This document shows positions 10,731 through 23,460 of a stretch of DNA of 64,000 bases, piece by piece. The stretch is from Thalassia testudinum (Eukaryota; Streptophyta; Magnoliopsida; Alismatales; Hydrocharitaceae). The number at the start of each line of letters is the position of its first letter. Within the stretch, counting starts at the first letter, position 1. Under the pieces are notes generated by a model. The model was not told the origin of the DNA. It saw only the letters and a list, made by a program, of their open reading frames with translations, and made no database searches. The translations under genes were made by a program, and so were the position numbers. The stretch is taken from positions 61,812,501 through 61,876,500 of the forward strand of contig JAZHRO010000019.1 in NCBI GenBank assembly GCA_037157565.1, written 5' to 3'.

Positions 10731-11380
10731 CCCCAAAACTATTCCATTCACTTTCCAGGAGTTCTACTCCTACTTCCCCGTAGGGTTCCATCCTTTTTAC
10801 TCAAACATCCAGGTTTCACTTTCCAGTTTCACATTCTTACAATCCATGTTCTCAACCACGTTATCTATTCACAACAAGCAGCTGTTAATTCAAATTACAG
10901 GCAGCTTTATATCTCTTTCCATTTTCCAAGACTGCAGTATTACATTCCACTAGTTTTCCCATCCTAGGATTCATGCCATATCCTAGGATCTATCATACAA
11001 TCTAGTTTTCCAGTCCTAGGATTCATGCAACACCTAGGAGCTATCATTCCATCTATTTCTCATTCCTAGGGTTCATGCAATGTCCTAGGTTCTATTTATG
11101 GTTTCATAATTTAACAGATTTTAATAACTTAAAGCCACTCTACTAGGTACAACGGGAGTAATGGGGGCGTGATCGGGAATCCCGCGTGCCTCCGCGACTC
11201 CCAAGACTGCAACTGAATGAGGTCCTATCACAAGGATTAAACACAAGGAAAGTCTCAAAACAGTGTATAGCTACTGTAGACGGGTAGAGGAATTAATTCT
11301 GAAAAGAGCGCAACTCGAATCGCGGAAAACGGAGCCCGAACGGGCCCTAAACGGGTCGAAAATGACGACACTGTGTAAAA

Positions 11381-12256
11381 TCAGACGTCTGGAACTTCTT
11401 CCAGACGTCTTAAAAAGTGGATCAGAGAATTACCTGCTCAGCGTGGTTTCCCAGATGTCCAGAAGTCTGCAGGGACGTCTGGCCTAGCTCACAGACGTCC
11501 GATGGTCACCCCGGATGTCTGGAGGTCACTCCCGCCGTCTGGTACAACTTCCAGACGTCTGATTCGCAAAGGATGGCGAATCAGCGAGCCTGCGCACAGC
11601 CAACTCCCTCCCTCAGTACGGTCAGTCGATAGGAAGGAAGAAGAAAGTGGAATACTCACCTTTCAGACGTCTGTATGATCTTCCAGACGTCTCCCTCGCC
11701 GTCTGTCTATAAACCCAGACGTCTGATTCTAGAAATTTTTCCAGAACAGGGCACCGCTCGGCCTCCGCTCGCGACGCCGCCCGCGTCGCACCTCGCGCGT
11801 CTGCTGCTCAGACCGCAGTAGGTCCCTCTCCGCGTCGTTTCGCGCCTCCTGCGCTCTCCACCGGCCGGCCAAGCCGCTCCGGCGAGCTCGCCCTCATGGC
11901 AGAGCTCCGCCCTCGCACGCCGCACCTCCTCCGCGCTCACTGCAGCCGCCGCTGCCGCCCTCGCACTCGCTCACTCTCGTGCATAGGAAGGAGAAGAGGA
12001 AGGGGACGGTGGAGACGACAGGAGGGGAGGCGTGGCCTTTTAAGGCCGCGCGAGGAGGAGGGAGAGAGAGCATGGCAGGCCTGCAGCCACAGAGAGAGAG
12101 GGAAAAAGAGAGAGAGAGGAATCACGGGTCTGCGCGCACAGGCGCGTAGACGAATCTCTCGTGCGAAAAATAACTATTTTACAGACGTCTGGAAACGATC
12201 CCAGACGTCTGGTCAGACGTCTAGATGTGCTCCCAGACGTCTTGTCAGACGTCTGG
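11381..12256. repeat. CAGACGTCTG palindrome array in S1
   Basis: Eleven exact AGACGTCT octamers were counted in two clusters, 11381-11735 and 12180-12256, with variants between. The second cluster has five in about 75 bp. The extended form CAGACGTCTTAAAA near 11402 also occurs in the copia C1 LTRs and in S2. Confidence 0.85.
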
Positions 12257-12278
12257 GGCACGCGTTCGTTACAATTGG

Positions 12279-14449
12279 TGACGATCGAAAAAGTGGGAAG
12301 GCATAGATAATTTGGAAATTGAGTAATAAATGAATAATTAAATAATTAATGTGAATAAGTATCTGTTCTTCTTGGTTCTTGCAGTTTCCTTTAGTTCTTA
12401 TTGATATTTTACCTTTTTTTGGTATTGTACTCACCTTTTCTTAACTCCCCTCCCCATTTGGATTTTGTACTCAGGTTTCGATGAGTGATAGCCTTGTCCC
12501 ACAGTTGCAAGAGGAGATGATGCTGGTTCAGGTTCTGCACTACAGTTGACCGGGAGCACCCATTAGCTAGTGATAGTTGATTCTTTCCTTCAGTTACATT
12601 TTAGTACAATTTTCTTTAGACTTATTCTCTTTTTTCTTTTGTGATGGCTATCAATGATAATTGATGTTTAGATATTTATTCAAGTTCGTGTTTCATTCTT
12701 CTCTTATATGCCTTGCATATGTGATGTTATGCGCTATGCATGTATTTTATTTTATGCTTATATGTTGGATGATCGAGATCTTGAGAGATTTCAGGAAATC
12801 AACTTGAGTCCCTACTAAGGTGGGGCTTGGGGATGTAGCAGGATTAATGTGCCATAGAAAGCTATTCTCAAGGCCTAAAATTACGACTGCTAAGGATTTG
12901 AAAGGATTAGGCGATCTGTATTTGGTCAATTCCTTAGCATTGTTGAGTTTGTATGTTTAGATCTTTTGTACATTTTTCTTTGATTGGTGAGGACTAGTGT
13001 CTCCTAACTAATGATATCTTAACACAAACTCGTCTGCGTTTTTATCATTGTCGTTTTGTCATTCGACTTTGTGGGTTATCAACTCCAAACCCTCAAGAGA
13101 CTATAACTCCTATATTAAGGCGATGTAGAGGTTTAAGCCTTGTTTCATATGGTAAATGCAACCTAATTCTTACGAAAGTGAGTTAGGTTGTCTATTTTTA
13201 TGTTTTAGTTTATTTTGCTTTGCTCGAAAACTAGCAAAACTTATGTGTGGGTTTGTAATTGAGTCATAATACATATAAATAATGTGCCTATTGTTTCTTT
13301 TTTAGTATTTATTTGATAAATTTAGTAACTTTAGATATTTATTTTTATTTTATGAATAATGATATTTTTTATTTTTATATCATAGGTGAGGGAGCAAAAG
13401 ACCTACAAGATGGTTGAGAATTGAAGAGAATACTTTTTATGAACCCATTTAAGCATTTGGATTAGGAAAAATTAAGAAATAGGCCCATTTAGTCTAAGTG
13501 GTGGAATATATATAAATATATAAAAGATAAAAGCCTAAATATTAGAGTTTTAATAGAATTAGGAGCTATTTTGACCTCAAAACAACTAACTTATCCCTTT
13601 GCTATAAATTTCAAAGATTTTTAGGACTTTCTAGACTCTTAAGTCTATAAATAGGCCTTAAGGCCCTCAAGGAAGATCATTTTGCCTTCTACCTCTCCCT
13701 TTCTTTGGGGGCTTCCTTTTAGCAGGTCACCTTGGGCAGCCATTCACGTCCTTCTACGTCTTCATCTCTATCACCTAGAACGATGCTTGTTTGACTACCT
13801 TCGCCTCTCCTGGAAGCCTCCTTGCTAAATTCTTCTCCCTTATTCTCTTTTATTTGCAATTTGTACTTTGAGTTCTAATTTGGTTAGAGTTTGACATTAG
13901 TTTATTTAATTCAAGTTTTGTTTAGTTGTTTGCTTTTAATTTCAATAGCCTAGTCTTAGATTTACTTATTTTGTAATTCATGCGTAAGTTATTTCTTATT
14001 TAGTAGTTCGTAGATTAGTCGTAACATTAGTCTCTTACTTCTGAATTTTATTCATTGAAATTCGTGCATCCAATTTTTTTAAAACTATTTTTCTTAGTTC
14101 TTGAACCATGGGTTTAATTCGTTATTAAATTTCGTGCTCCTATTTGCTATAGAAGAAAAGATAAAATTTATTTTTGTTTCGATCCTTACATTATTGCAGC
14201 GAAGTTCTTGTAGTTCTTTCAAATTTTTATGCATGCACTATAGTGTGAATTTTGGTAAGGCTCTTAATTAAGTAGTTCCCCTTCTTCTTGAATTGTATTA
14301 GAATTTTTGGATTTGTGAGCAATTATTTATTAGTATTTTGTACTTCAAACCTTATTTTATAGAATGCTTCTTAATTTTTAGGTTTAGCCCCTATTCTTCT
14401 TTAAAAAATTTCAAAAAAATTTGTGTAGTATAGTAGAAAGTGATTTACA
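12279..14449. other. Unassigned LTR-like sequence, TATA box near 13646
   Basis: No gene is supported. Pyrimidine-rich AT sequence predominates. A plus-strand TCTATAAATAGGCC near 13644-13657, followed by a CT-rich leader, looks like a retroelement core promoter. I did not find a second copy of this LTR in the window. Confidence 0.4.
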
Positions 14450-15313
14450 CATTTTGATCTCTATGATGATAACTTGGACCATCATATGTATTTCTATTCA
14501 TTTTTTAGTGCAAATTTTTGTATAAGATGGTGATTTTGGGCACCACGACGCTTTTGTCACTTAGTGAATTTTCATGATGATCATGCACCCTTTGGTGTAT
14601 TTTATTATGTTTATTTCTCACCGCCTAACTCTATGTTTTTTTCCTATTTTTCAAGTTTTTTCTTACTTTTTCTCTTTTTTTTTTTGTCCTTTCTTCCTCC
14701 TACTACTCTAGCTCTCTCTTTTTAATTATCTACTTATTTTCTCTTATTTTTTTAGGTTGGGTGGCTCTTTTGAATGTGGTTCATGAACACCTCTTAAACC
14801 AGAATATGAAGAAAATCAAGATTCAAGATGCAAGTTTGAGATCTGAACAACTTACATCTATGGAAACCCAATGCAACTTGGTGGCCATACCTACAAGGGT
14901 CTTAGAATTATATATGAGATTAAGTTCAATTTTAGTATTAGACATTTACATTTTACACATCTTAGAACACTTACCTTTCTATCGTTAATTGCCCACAAGT
15001 TAGTCTATGTGTAAATACAAAAGGTAAGATGCTTAAATTTCAAAATCACTTAAATTAGAGGGTGGAAAGATAAGTCACTTATTTCCTTATTGGCTTAATA
15101 TCTTAGCTAATAAGACCCGTTAGGGACTCCAAAAACAAATTTGCATCTTTGTAATTACCTAAGTTAATTAAGTTGAAAATGACTTCAAGAGTTTAGGTGG
15201 AAAGACCTTAACCATACCTTTCTCAAGACCAGTGATTTCTAAATGCCTAAATATTGTCATCCTTTCCTATCTCAAGACTCTCAAAAACCAACATCTTTTT
15301 TTTCAATTTTTTA
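14450..15313 (-). repeat. Inverted copy of the 340-1180 repeat
   Basis: The matching blocks run in reverse order relative to 340-1180. The similarity stops at about 15313, where AT-rich sequence related to S3 begins, which suggests a second insertion there. The frame at 14761-14988 lies in this repeat and is not a host gene. Confidence 0.6.
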
Positions 15314-18229
15314 GCGATTTGATTTCAATCAGTGTTTAATCAATCGAATCCATTATGTTTTTGGTTCCTCTTGATGATTTTGAACTACTTGGTTTATTTT
15401 TTCAATGATTGAATTAGTTCTGATTAAACTTGATTAAGATCTCTATTTTCTTCCTACAATATAGTGAAAATAGGTCAATGAAATAAGTAACACTGATTAG
15501 AGAACTACTCAATGATCTGGGTTATTTTGAACCAATGTAAGGAAGATCTGATAACAAGGATTGAGTGAATTTTGAATGTGGTTTTCGATATGATTTGGAT
15601 TCCAAATGATTTTCAAGCACCTTTAAGTTGATTTGCGAGGAAAGAGATGCGTATTTTTATGATTTTAGAATTTCAGATCTTATGCATTTCGATTTCTTAG
15701 ATTAATGTTTGAGGAGAAACAGATTAAAAGGACTGATCTAAGTGTATCAATCCAACATTGAGGAAAAATCTCAGCCTTGATCAGATCTATGAGATCTGAT
15801 CAAAGCTGAGTTCTGAGTAGTAGCTAAACTAAACAACAACAGCAGCAGCTGCAGCTACTAAATTTCAGAGCTACTTTTGTGCAGTAGATCAACCACTGTT
15901 TGGTTGCTTGAATGGCTTGAATTGGGATTTCAGTTGGTTCTTTGAGTGTTTGAGAAGTTGACATGTTATGTAGTGTAAAACATCATGTACTTTTATAGCT
16001 TAAAATTTGAGTTGAATGTCTTGATTTCAAGTTTAAATCTTCATTGTTAGCTATACTAATGCTTTAACTGCCCAATCTAATGTATGAATGAAATTCAATG
16101 CAAAAATCATGCTTAGTGCTTCATATGCCTTTTATATGATATGCTAGTTATTTCTAAATGTTTAGACATATTTTCTAGCCACTAGAATTTAAAATGAGGC
16201 CTTAGGTTACTAATGAAACATTCATTCAAGGTTTCATTTGTGCTTTACTTGTTTATAAATAAAAATCATAGAAAAATTCCAAAAAAATAAAATAAAAGTG
16301 TCTTGGTTAGGATTAGGTTTATTTCTAAGTATATGCAAAGTTTTAAGGTAATTTGAACCCCCAACTTAGTAGAACATACTAGTCGACGATTCAGTATACC
16401 TTAAAACTTCATAAAAGACCAAAACTCACAAACATCAAAAACAACTTGTTCTCTCTCATCTCTTTCTTTCTCTCTCATCCCCTACAAAACCCAGAAAAAT
16501 CAGAAAAACCCCAAAAATACCCAAAAATACCCTATGTATTATGTATATACTTGTATATATTCATTAAACATAAGTTATATGTATATAGTATACAATATGT
16601 ACAAAATATCTATAAATAACTTATATATGTATTATATATAGTAAATTAAGTATTTAGAATAACTTATTGTGTATATAACTTTATTGTATTATTATATATT
16701 AATTTATATAACCTAAATGTATAATAAACTAAGTAATTATACAAACCTATTTATATGTACATATTTATATCTCATACTGTACATACGTATTTATATATGT
16801 ATTATGAATAATATAATACCTGTAATTTAATTTAATTATATATTTACAGTAAATAATTAAGTTATTAAGTTAATTAGATAATTTATTAAGCTAAAATAAA
16901 ATAAATTAGTAATTTAAGTTAATATTGAGGTAAATTATATTTTATATTTGTAATATATTATCTTAAGTATTTTCAACTAATTTAAACTGTATTTATACTG
17001 TATCATAGTATTTATAGATTATTTATATGTATACTTAACTAAAACATGTATTTAAATCTATATAAATTAAAATAAAGCTTCTAAAATATAATAAAATATG
17101 TAATAAATAATTTATTATGTATACTAACTCTGTATAAAGTCAATTGTATAATTAATTAACTAATTTATACTTTAATTAGTGAATTAAACTCTAATTTAAT
17201 GTGTATAAATAGTTAACTTCACCTAATTTTATTATATATTTAAATAAATTATTTTTGTAGACTAATTACATAATTATGTAGCCCTATATGAGGGCTCTCT
17301 AATGGTATAATTTAATTTAAAATAACATTAAAATAAGGCCCTTAAATCAAGGGCCAAAACTTTGACTTTCGCATAATCACGCGATGCTGTGTAAAGTAAT
17401 TTGGGTGCTTTCTTATCACCACATCAATGGTTCACAACCGCCTACCGCAGTTTAAAGTGTTTTTCTCACATTGCCCCTTCGGTTGTCACAGTGTAGGGCA
17501 CTAAAGAAACAATGCATACTGATCCTTGATTTGCACGTCGTGTGTGCCTACGAGCATGCATGGGTGCGTGCGTGTGCGTGTGAGCACATGAGTGTGTGGG
17601 CTGAAGGTTGAGCTTGAATTGGATTTAATGAACCTAATTAAGAACTAGGGTGACCCTAGTAGTGGTCTGGTCCTACCCTGTAAAGGGTGTTGTGTATTCC
17701 TTGAAAGTTTGTGTATATGTATATACATGTACATATAAGTATATAGTATACAATAAGTCTATGTATATAAATAATACAATATAACGTAAATAAATAAGTA
17801 TATATATATATATAAGTAGATTAAGTACATGTTTGAAGTCTCATATATGTATATAAATAATCTAAGACTTTTAGTGACGAATACATTCATCACTGTATAT
17901 ATATATGTATGTTAGCATAGGTAGTTTTTGCCTTAAGTAGTGTAAATATGTTACTAAGGCTACACTGACGTTTATGTATGTCATTGTACATAGGGGTATA
18001 TATCAGTATAGATAGTTATTTTAACTTAGGTTATGTATATAATTTTACTAAGATTTTAGCGACACTTATATATGTTAGTGTATATATTATATGTTACTAT
18101 AGATATTAGTATATTATAATGATTTAGTATAGTAGATATTATTAACTATTTTTGTACTTATACTTAGCTATTATTTAGAGTAGTTGTATATAATTAATAC
18201 AGAGTAAATATATATATAGTTTTGATGGT
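15314..18229 (-). repeat. Diverged AT-rich LTR-like repeat related to S3, split by S2
   Basis: The sequence is related to the S3 insert (34193-38380) in the opposite orientation. Shared blocks include the GGTCTGGTCCTACCCT region near 17670 (S3 near 34990), the TTTAGTGACG/TTTAGCGACA blocks near 17870 and 18055 (S3 near 34685-34770), and the long AT-rich stretch at 16500-17330. It continues after S2 as 20587-20880. Its own ends are not resolved. No gene is seen. Confidence 0.55.
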
Positions 18230-19072
18230 TGTCACGACCCGATCCCAGATCCCTACAAGACCTGGGATCGGCTCACCACGATTAATCCTAAGACCCAGTT
18301 GTCCAACAAGAAATAACCAAATAACATTTAACAAACCACAATCACACAAGTACAGTAGCTAAGCAGAAAGAAATTAACAACAACAAGGGGAAAGGAACAG
18401 TAACATTATATGTCATAATATAGCCATCATAACAAAAACGAGTACATATAGCAGAAACAAGGTTATAGAAACTCACTACACCAAACAATAGAACTAAAGC
18501 TAGGCTCGACTAGGCCCAGCGTCCTCAGCAGGCGGTAGCTCGAGCTGCTCAAATCCCTAACTTGTACAAAATTATTTAACTGGAGTCAGCTAATACTGAG
18601 TAGAGTGGTGGCTAAGAAGTAACATGCATTTAACAAGTAGTTTAACATATAATTTTCCGTTTCCAAGTATATTATGCATGTTTGTGCGTAGAGATCTCTA
18701 ATCAGGATTCATCACATTAATTAATCTTCTTGTTCCCTACAGGAACGATTTTGCTTGCAGCTTCCCGTGATGTAGGATGCCCACGTGGCACTCTCTTGGC
18801 CGGGGGAGTCCCTCCGTGGTAGTCTTACACTCGGTCTACCACCCCGAGGTCACGGTCGTGACGTAGCGGTGACTGCGGCACACGTGATAAGCGTGCGGGT
18901 AGCTACCCCGTACTGGCACGTGGTCAGTTGTTTCCGCTAGCGGATACACCTCAACATACAGTGCAGAATAGTATAGGGCCTTGCCCTCTCAGAACAGAAC
19001 AGAACAGGGGTCTCGCCCCTCAGTCCGCGTATCCTCGTCCAACTATTCCGGTTTGCCCAATGGGCTAACAAG

Positions 19073-19290
19073 AGTCGGTGTAGGGTGGCCATACCTAGCC
19101 CCGGGCCCCCTAGGGCGGCTAGCTCCTCCCTACACTAAGTAGCTCACCTCAGTACCACGTACATGAGGGCCAGTAAGAGTCGACGTAGAGTGGCCATACC
19201 CACCTCGGATCTTAATTCAAGGGAAGCAAGCTCCCCTTTACACTACAAGGGATAGTTGCTCTCTTCGGTACCATGTACACGAAGGTTAGC
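19073..19290. repeat. Two-copy ~105-bp module in S2
   Basis: Units start AGTCGGTG (19073) and AGTCGACG (19178), each with a GTGGCCATACC block and an AGTACCACGTAC or GGTACCATGTAC block. It is the counterpart of 10513-10730 in S1. Confidence 0.6.
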
Positions 19291-19894
19291 TTACTTCCCT
19301 TAATAGCTGCCCATGGGCAGCAATTTCCAGAACCATCTGGTTCTCCGTATTAAGGTATTCTTGTCCATATTCCCCGTAGGGTTCGTACATGAGTTTTTTC
19401 CACAACTGGGTTGAAATGTACGGAACAAGCAGTTCAGTTTCTATTTTTATCACAGTATGGGTCCATTTCAGATAATATAGGCAGCTTTTGATTACTCAAT
19501 CATTCACGTGTATTTTCCTCTAGCCTTAGTGTTCATGCCATGACCTAGGGTTCAAGAATATATTCTAGAGTTTTACTTCTTCCTAGGGTTCATCTCAAGT
19601 CCTAGGATTACTTACTTGCATGTATTCATTTAGAGATTTATGGTTATAACCACTCTACCTGGGTAACCGGGTGGAATGGGGGCTCGTACTGTAGCTCCCG
19701 ACGTTTCCGCAGGTCTCGTACACCCGACGGACTAGAGACCTAAAACATGGATCGATAGGCCAAAAGGTTCAGAATGATACAAACAAGGTATCATTACATA
19801 TAGAAACTCGTATGGAAAATAGAGATGTTTTGTTTGCGAAAAACTGATAACATTATGGCCTTGTACGGGCCCAAAAACTTGCAGTCAGACAGAA

Positions 19895-20560
19895 ATTAGA
19901 CGTCTGGGAAAGGTCTCAGACGTCTTAAAATAGTTCTCAAGGATACCTCTCTCAGTGTTCCTCTATCAGACGTCTGGTCTCAGTGCCGACGTCCAAGGGT
20001 TCTGTCAGACATCTTGAGGTGCTCTTGGACGTCTGAAACTGCCTCGGTCCGCCTTCCAACTTCTAACTCATATACATACACTGTCAGGACTCTGGCAGAG
20101 AAGGAATACCGAAAGTAGATCTCTACCAGACGTCTCTTGTTACCTTCAGATGTCCAGTAAGACATTTGGATATAGCTCCGGACGTCTGATTCTTCGAAAA
20201 ATGACTTCCACGGAACCGCTCTGGCTTCCCTCGCTTGCAAGCACTGTAGCAGAGCAGTACAACACCCTCCTCTCTTGCGGTTAGACTCGCTCTGGCTCCC
20301 TGTTCTCACTCACTCTCGCCCTCGCTACGGGGTGTGCAACGAAGAGGAGGGGAGGTTACAAAGGGAGAGGAGGTGAGGGGGACGAGATGGCGAGGGATGG
20401 TGCGGAGTGGTGTCACAGGGGAAAGTGCGAGGAGGTGCGGGTGAGGGAGAAGGCATGGCATATGTACGGTATGCGCTAAAGGGAAAAAGTATTTTCAGAC
20501 GTCCATTGATCTTTCCAGACGTTTGGACAGATGTCTGGTGAATTTCTCAGACGTTTTAAA
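19895..20560. repeat. Decayed CAGACGTCTG array in S2
   Basis: Four exact AGACGTCT octamers remain (near 19898, 19918, 19968 and 20130) with many one-base variants (AGACGTCC, AGACGTTT, GGACGTCT). It occupies the same part of the LTR as in S1, and CAGACGTCTTAAAA is kept near 19917-19930. Confidence 0.75.
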
Positions 20561-20586
20561 TAACAAAAGAGTGATGGGTCGTTTCA

Positions 20587-20880
20587 ATGGTTGTATGTGT
20601 ATAAATGTTCTCAAGCATTGCAATGTATTTTTTATTCATTCTTTTATATAAAATTAACCAATTCATGTAATTATTAGATTCTTTCATTTATTTTTGTAAA
20701 TAAAATCAACATTTTTGGAATAAAAGAATATTTTTGGACTTAGAGAGTGATGTATATCAATAACTGCTTCATAGTGAATGACCTGAAATAAACCAGTAAA
20801 AATTAACCATATAAATAAAATTGACACGACATCGGTTTGCATTTGTGACATAAACTATAATAACGATTTTTAAAACACCA
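20587..20880 (-). repeat. Continuation of the S3-related repeat after S2
   Basis: The sequence resumes with ATGGTTGTATG and holds ACCAGTAAAAATTA, also found in reverse complement in S3 near 34360. The exact end is not visible. Confidence 0.5.
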
Positions 20881-22809
20881 TTTTTAGTGCGAACCGGTCG
20901 TCAACGATCAGTGCTAGCAATCTTTCTACTTTTAGTTTCCTTATTTTCAAGGAAGCTAATGCAATGGCTGCTACTTCATCCTTGGGAAATCCAGAGTAGG
21001 TGACTATTATGTCTTTAAAGGTCTGGTTTCTGTGGGGAGTTAAACCCCAAAAATGGAGGTTAGTTCTCATTTTCTACTAGGGTTATCTCAACTCAGGCTT
21101 TAGAGAAAACCCAAATTCCCTTGAACACTGGTTAGCTTGAGTTTTAAGTTACCTTCGTTTCCTCTCCTCACATGTGTTCTTTGTATACAAGTTAACTCTC
21201 ATTCAATAAACACTTACAGGGGTTAATCCTCCTTCCTAGGTAAATATAAATAGGAGTTTAATCTCGTTTCCAACTTGACAACTTGGGTTAGCTAATTCCC
21301 TATGTAAATTAGCCGTAAAGGTCCACTCCCTCCCATGTTGCATTTGTGGGTTGCTACATTTGGATTGAATTGCAGTACCTACATTGGTTTGTGTTAAGAT
21401 GACTTTTTTCTAGTTTATAGGACATAGAAGTACATTGTATGCATACATTTGGTCCATAGATTGTGCCTGATGGGTTACATGACTCCCTCCCCCCCAATAC
21501 ACACACACACACACAACAATCTTTTTGTGAAATGATTTACTAGTTTTCCTGAAAAATGCGTGAATGAAATATTTTGAGCTTGTCTTAGCTCTTTTATCCA
21601 TAGCTTACATAGTGACAACCTTATAGAACAATAGGATTGCCTTCTATATTACAATTTCTTTCTTATAAGAAGCGACTCTAGCTAACTATTTTATGTTCTA
21701 TGAGCAATTCACTAGCAATGTTTGTAGTCTATCTAATAAACAAGCGCAATGCTTTGTATTGTAAAGACCTCCTATGTAGAAGTTTCAAGAGATGTTTCTT
21801 ATTTGCATTCTAGCGGTTAGAATTGAAAGGGGAAAGCAATCGAACCCTTGAGTTGAATTTAGAGTTGGCTTACCATTTAGGCATGGATGTTTGTTAATGA
21901 TTTATATTTTCATAAAATTTCACCTAACCCATGAGAGCACATCAATTCCAACTTTGGAATTTTGAGCTGAGAGAGGTTTTGAGGGAGATTATGAAGTCTC
22001 ACTATTTGGTAGATTCATGGATTAGATTCCAATCCTATAGATCTTTCATCCACATTCGTTTTCACCAATAACATTTTCTGAAACTCTTTGACACTCAATT
22101 GTAAGGATCCTACTTTCACAAGATTCGTGAGATTCAACAAACGATCCATATTTTCATGATAAAAAAAGGCCTACTACTACTTATCAAAGGTTGAGCCTTG
22201 GTTGTATAGTAGTGATCCTTCTTCTCGTATTAGTAATTGAAAGATGATCGGAAGCAAAAATTCCTATTCAAATAAGATTAATTCTTGAAACATTAGTAAT
22301 TAGCCTATTATAGATCTAACTATTGTTCATAAATTATTAAGAATGTCACCCTAACAAATAACTCTTCTTTAGTGTGTATTAATAATTGAACTTATGAATT
22401 TTGTTTCTATTGATTATCTGAACAGTAGGTGTTGATGCAAGGGGAAGAACTGGTATTATTGACAATCCACGCGGTTCTGTATCAGTTTGAATCTATTCAT
22501 CATGTCTTCGCAAGGCTTCTTACTTCTCTCTTCTCCTCCATCTTCTTTTTGCATCTCTCGTTCATCCCCAACGGATTCATCGTTTCTAATCTCTTCTATT
22601 CTCTCGATGCCGTGAATGCATGACAGATGAGGCACATTTTTTAAAGCGCGGTGGAGCATTAAGAATCATGAAACAAGCTTTTTCTTAAATTTTATGCCTT
22701 TCTTTAGCCTCTACGACCGTAAATTTAATTTTATGCCCATGTTCTTTCTCATATCTTTCAATTAATCTTTCTAAATGGTAATGTCTGGTGGAAGTTTTTT
22801 TTTTTAAAT
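20881..22809. other. Low-copy-looking sequence, no gene recognised
   Basis: No transposon ends or repeats shared with the rest of the window were found. Minus-strand frames at 20870-21070 (66 codons) and 22456-22659, and the plus-strand frame at 22429-22623, have no recognised domain. A short AC microsatellite lies at 21499-21515. Confidence 0.4.
21499..21515. repeat. AC microsatellite
   Basis: Eight and a half uninterrupted AC dinucleotides after a C-rich run. Confidence 0.9.
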
Positions 22810-23460
22810 TAGAATTTGAAAATTAAAATTTATCGGTTGAAAATAAAAATATATCAATTGAAAATTAAAATCTATCGATTGAAAATTAAGGTGATCGATT
22901 TAAAATCAAAATACATCGGTTGGAAATAATTTTTAATCAGTTGAAAATCAAAATACACCGGTTGAAAATGAAAATACACGAATATGTTTTATTTTTCCAT
23001 CAGTGAAAAATGATTTTTTACTTAGAACATGATTTTTCACCTATGACTTATGGGAAGTGGTTTTAAAGTGAAAAGTAATTTTTCATCTATGGACAGCGAT
23101 TCTACCGGTGGAAAATCAAAGTACACCGGTTGTAACACTACTCTCAATTCGTGTGTTGTAAAATAAGTTGCAATGTGCATAAGTTCAGACGTGAGTATGA
23201 AAATGCATGCTGTAACGCATTTTGTAATGCTTGACCCCTACTTATGTTTCCATTCAAAGAAGAAAGCAAAATACACTGATTGAAAATCAAAATTAACTGG
23301 TTAAAAATAAAAATCAAACGATTGAAAATGAAAATACACTAATTAGAAATCAACATTCACCGATTGAAAATCAAAATATACTAGTTGGAAATCAAATATA
23401 TCATTTGAAGATCAAAATATATCGATTGAAAATCAAAATACACTAGTATATTTTATTTTT
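22810..23460. repeat. Degenerate ~21-bp minisatellite (CGGTTGAAAATCAAAATACA)
   Basis: The unit CGGTTGAAAATCAAAATACA and close variants recur in blocks at 22810-22990, near 23105, and at 23265-23455. Between them lie stretches rich in TTTTTCAC and GAAAAAT dyads. Irregular spacing and variable units point to an old minisatellite or to the inside of a non-autonomous DNA transposon. No terminal inverted repeats were found. Confidence 0.65.

Larger units (their letters stand above)
9605..12273. mobile_element. S1: solo LTR of a gypsy-type family (TGTAACGACCC ends)
   Basis: The 2669-bp sequence starts TGTAACGACCC and ends TTCGTTACA, giving inverted ends TGTAACGA/TCGTTACA. It is flanked by the 5-bp duplication ATTGG (9600-9604 and 12274-12278). 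No internal region or second LTR is present, so it is a solo LTR left by recombination. S2 (18230-20586) is a relative, with similar order through the first kilobase. Ends of this type occur in plant Tekay/Del-like gypsy LTRs; the lineage is inference. A GC-rich segment lies at 11730-12130, and a plus-strand TATAAA at about 11707 is a possible promoter. Its open frames (such as 11896-12306) are GC-driven and not conserved in S2. Confidence 0.85.
18230..20586. mobile_element. S2: solo LTR of the TGTMACGACCC family
   Basis: The 2357-bp sequence starts TGTCACGACCC and ends GGGTCGTTTCA. It is flanked by ATGGT (18225-18229 and 20587-20591). It is a relative of S1: the GACCCGAT start, the CAGCGTCCTC block, the AGTCGGTG module and the CAGACGTCTG array occur in the same order. 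It interrupts the S3-related repeat, so it is the younger of the two. No coding capacity is seen. Confidence 0.85.

Noticed and set aside
11896..12306. Arg-rich 136-codon frame in S1
   Set aside because: GC-rich LTR sequence containing palindrome boxes; not conserved in S2.
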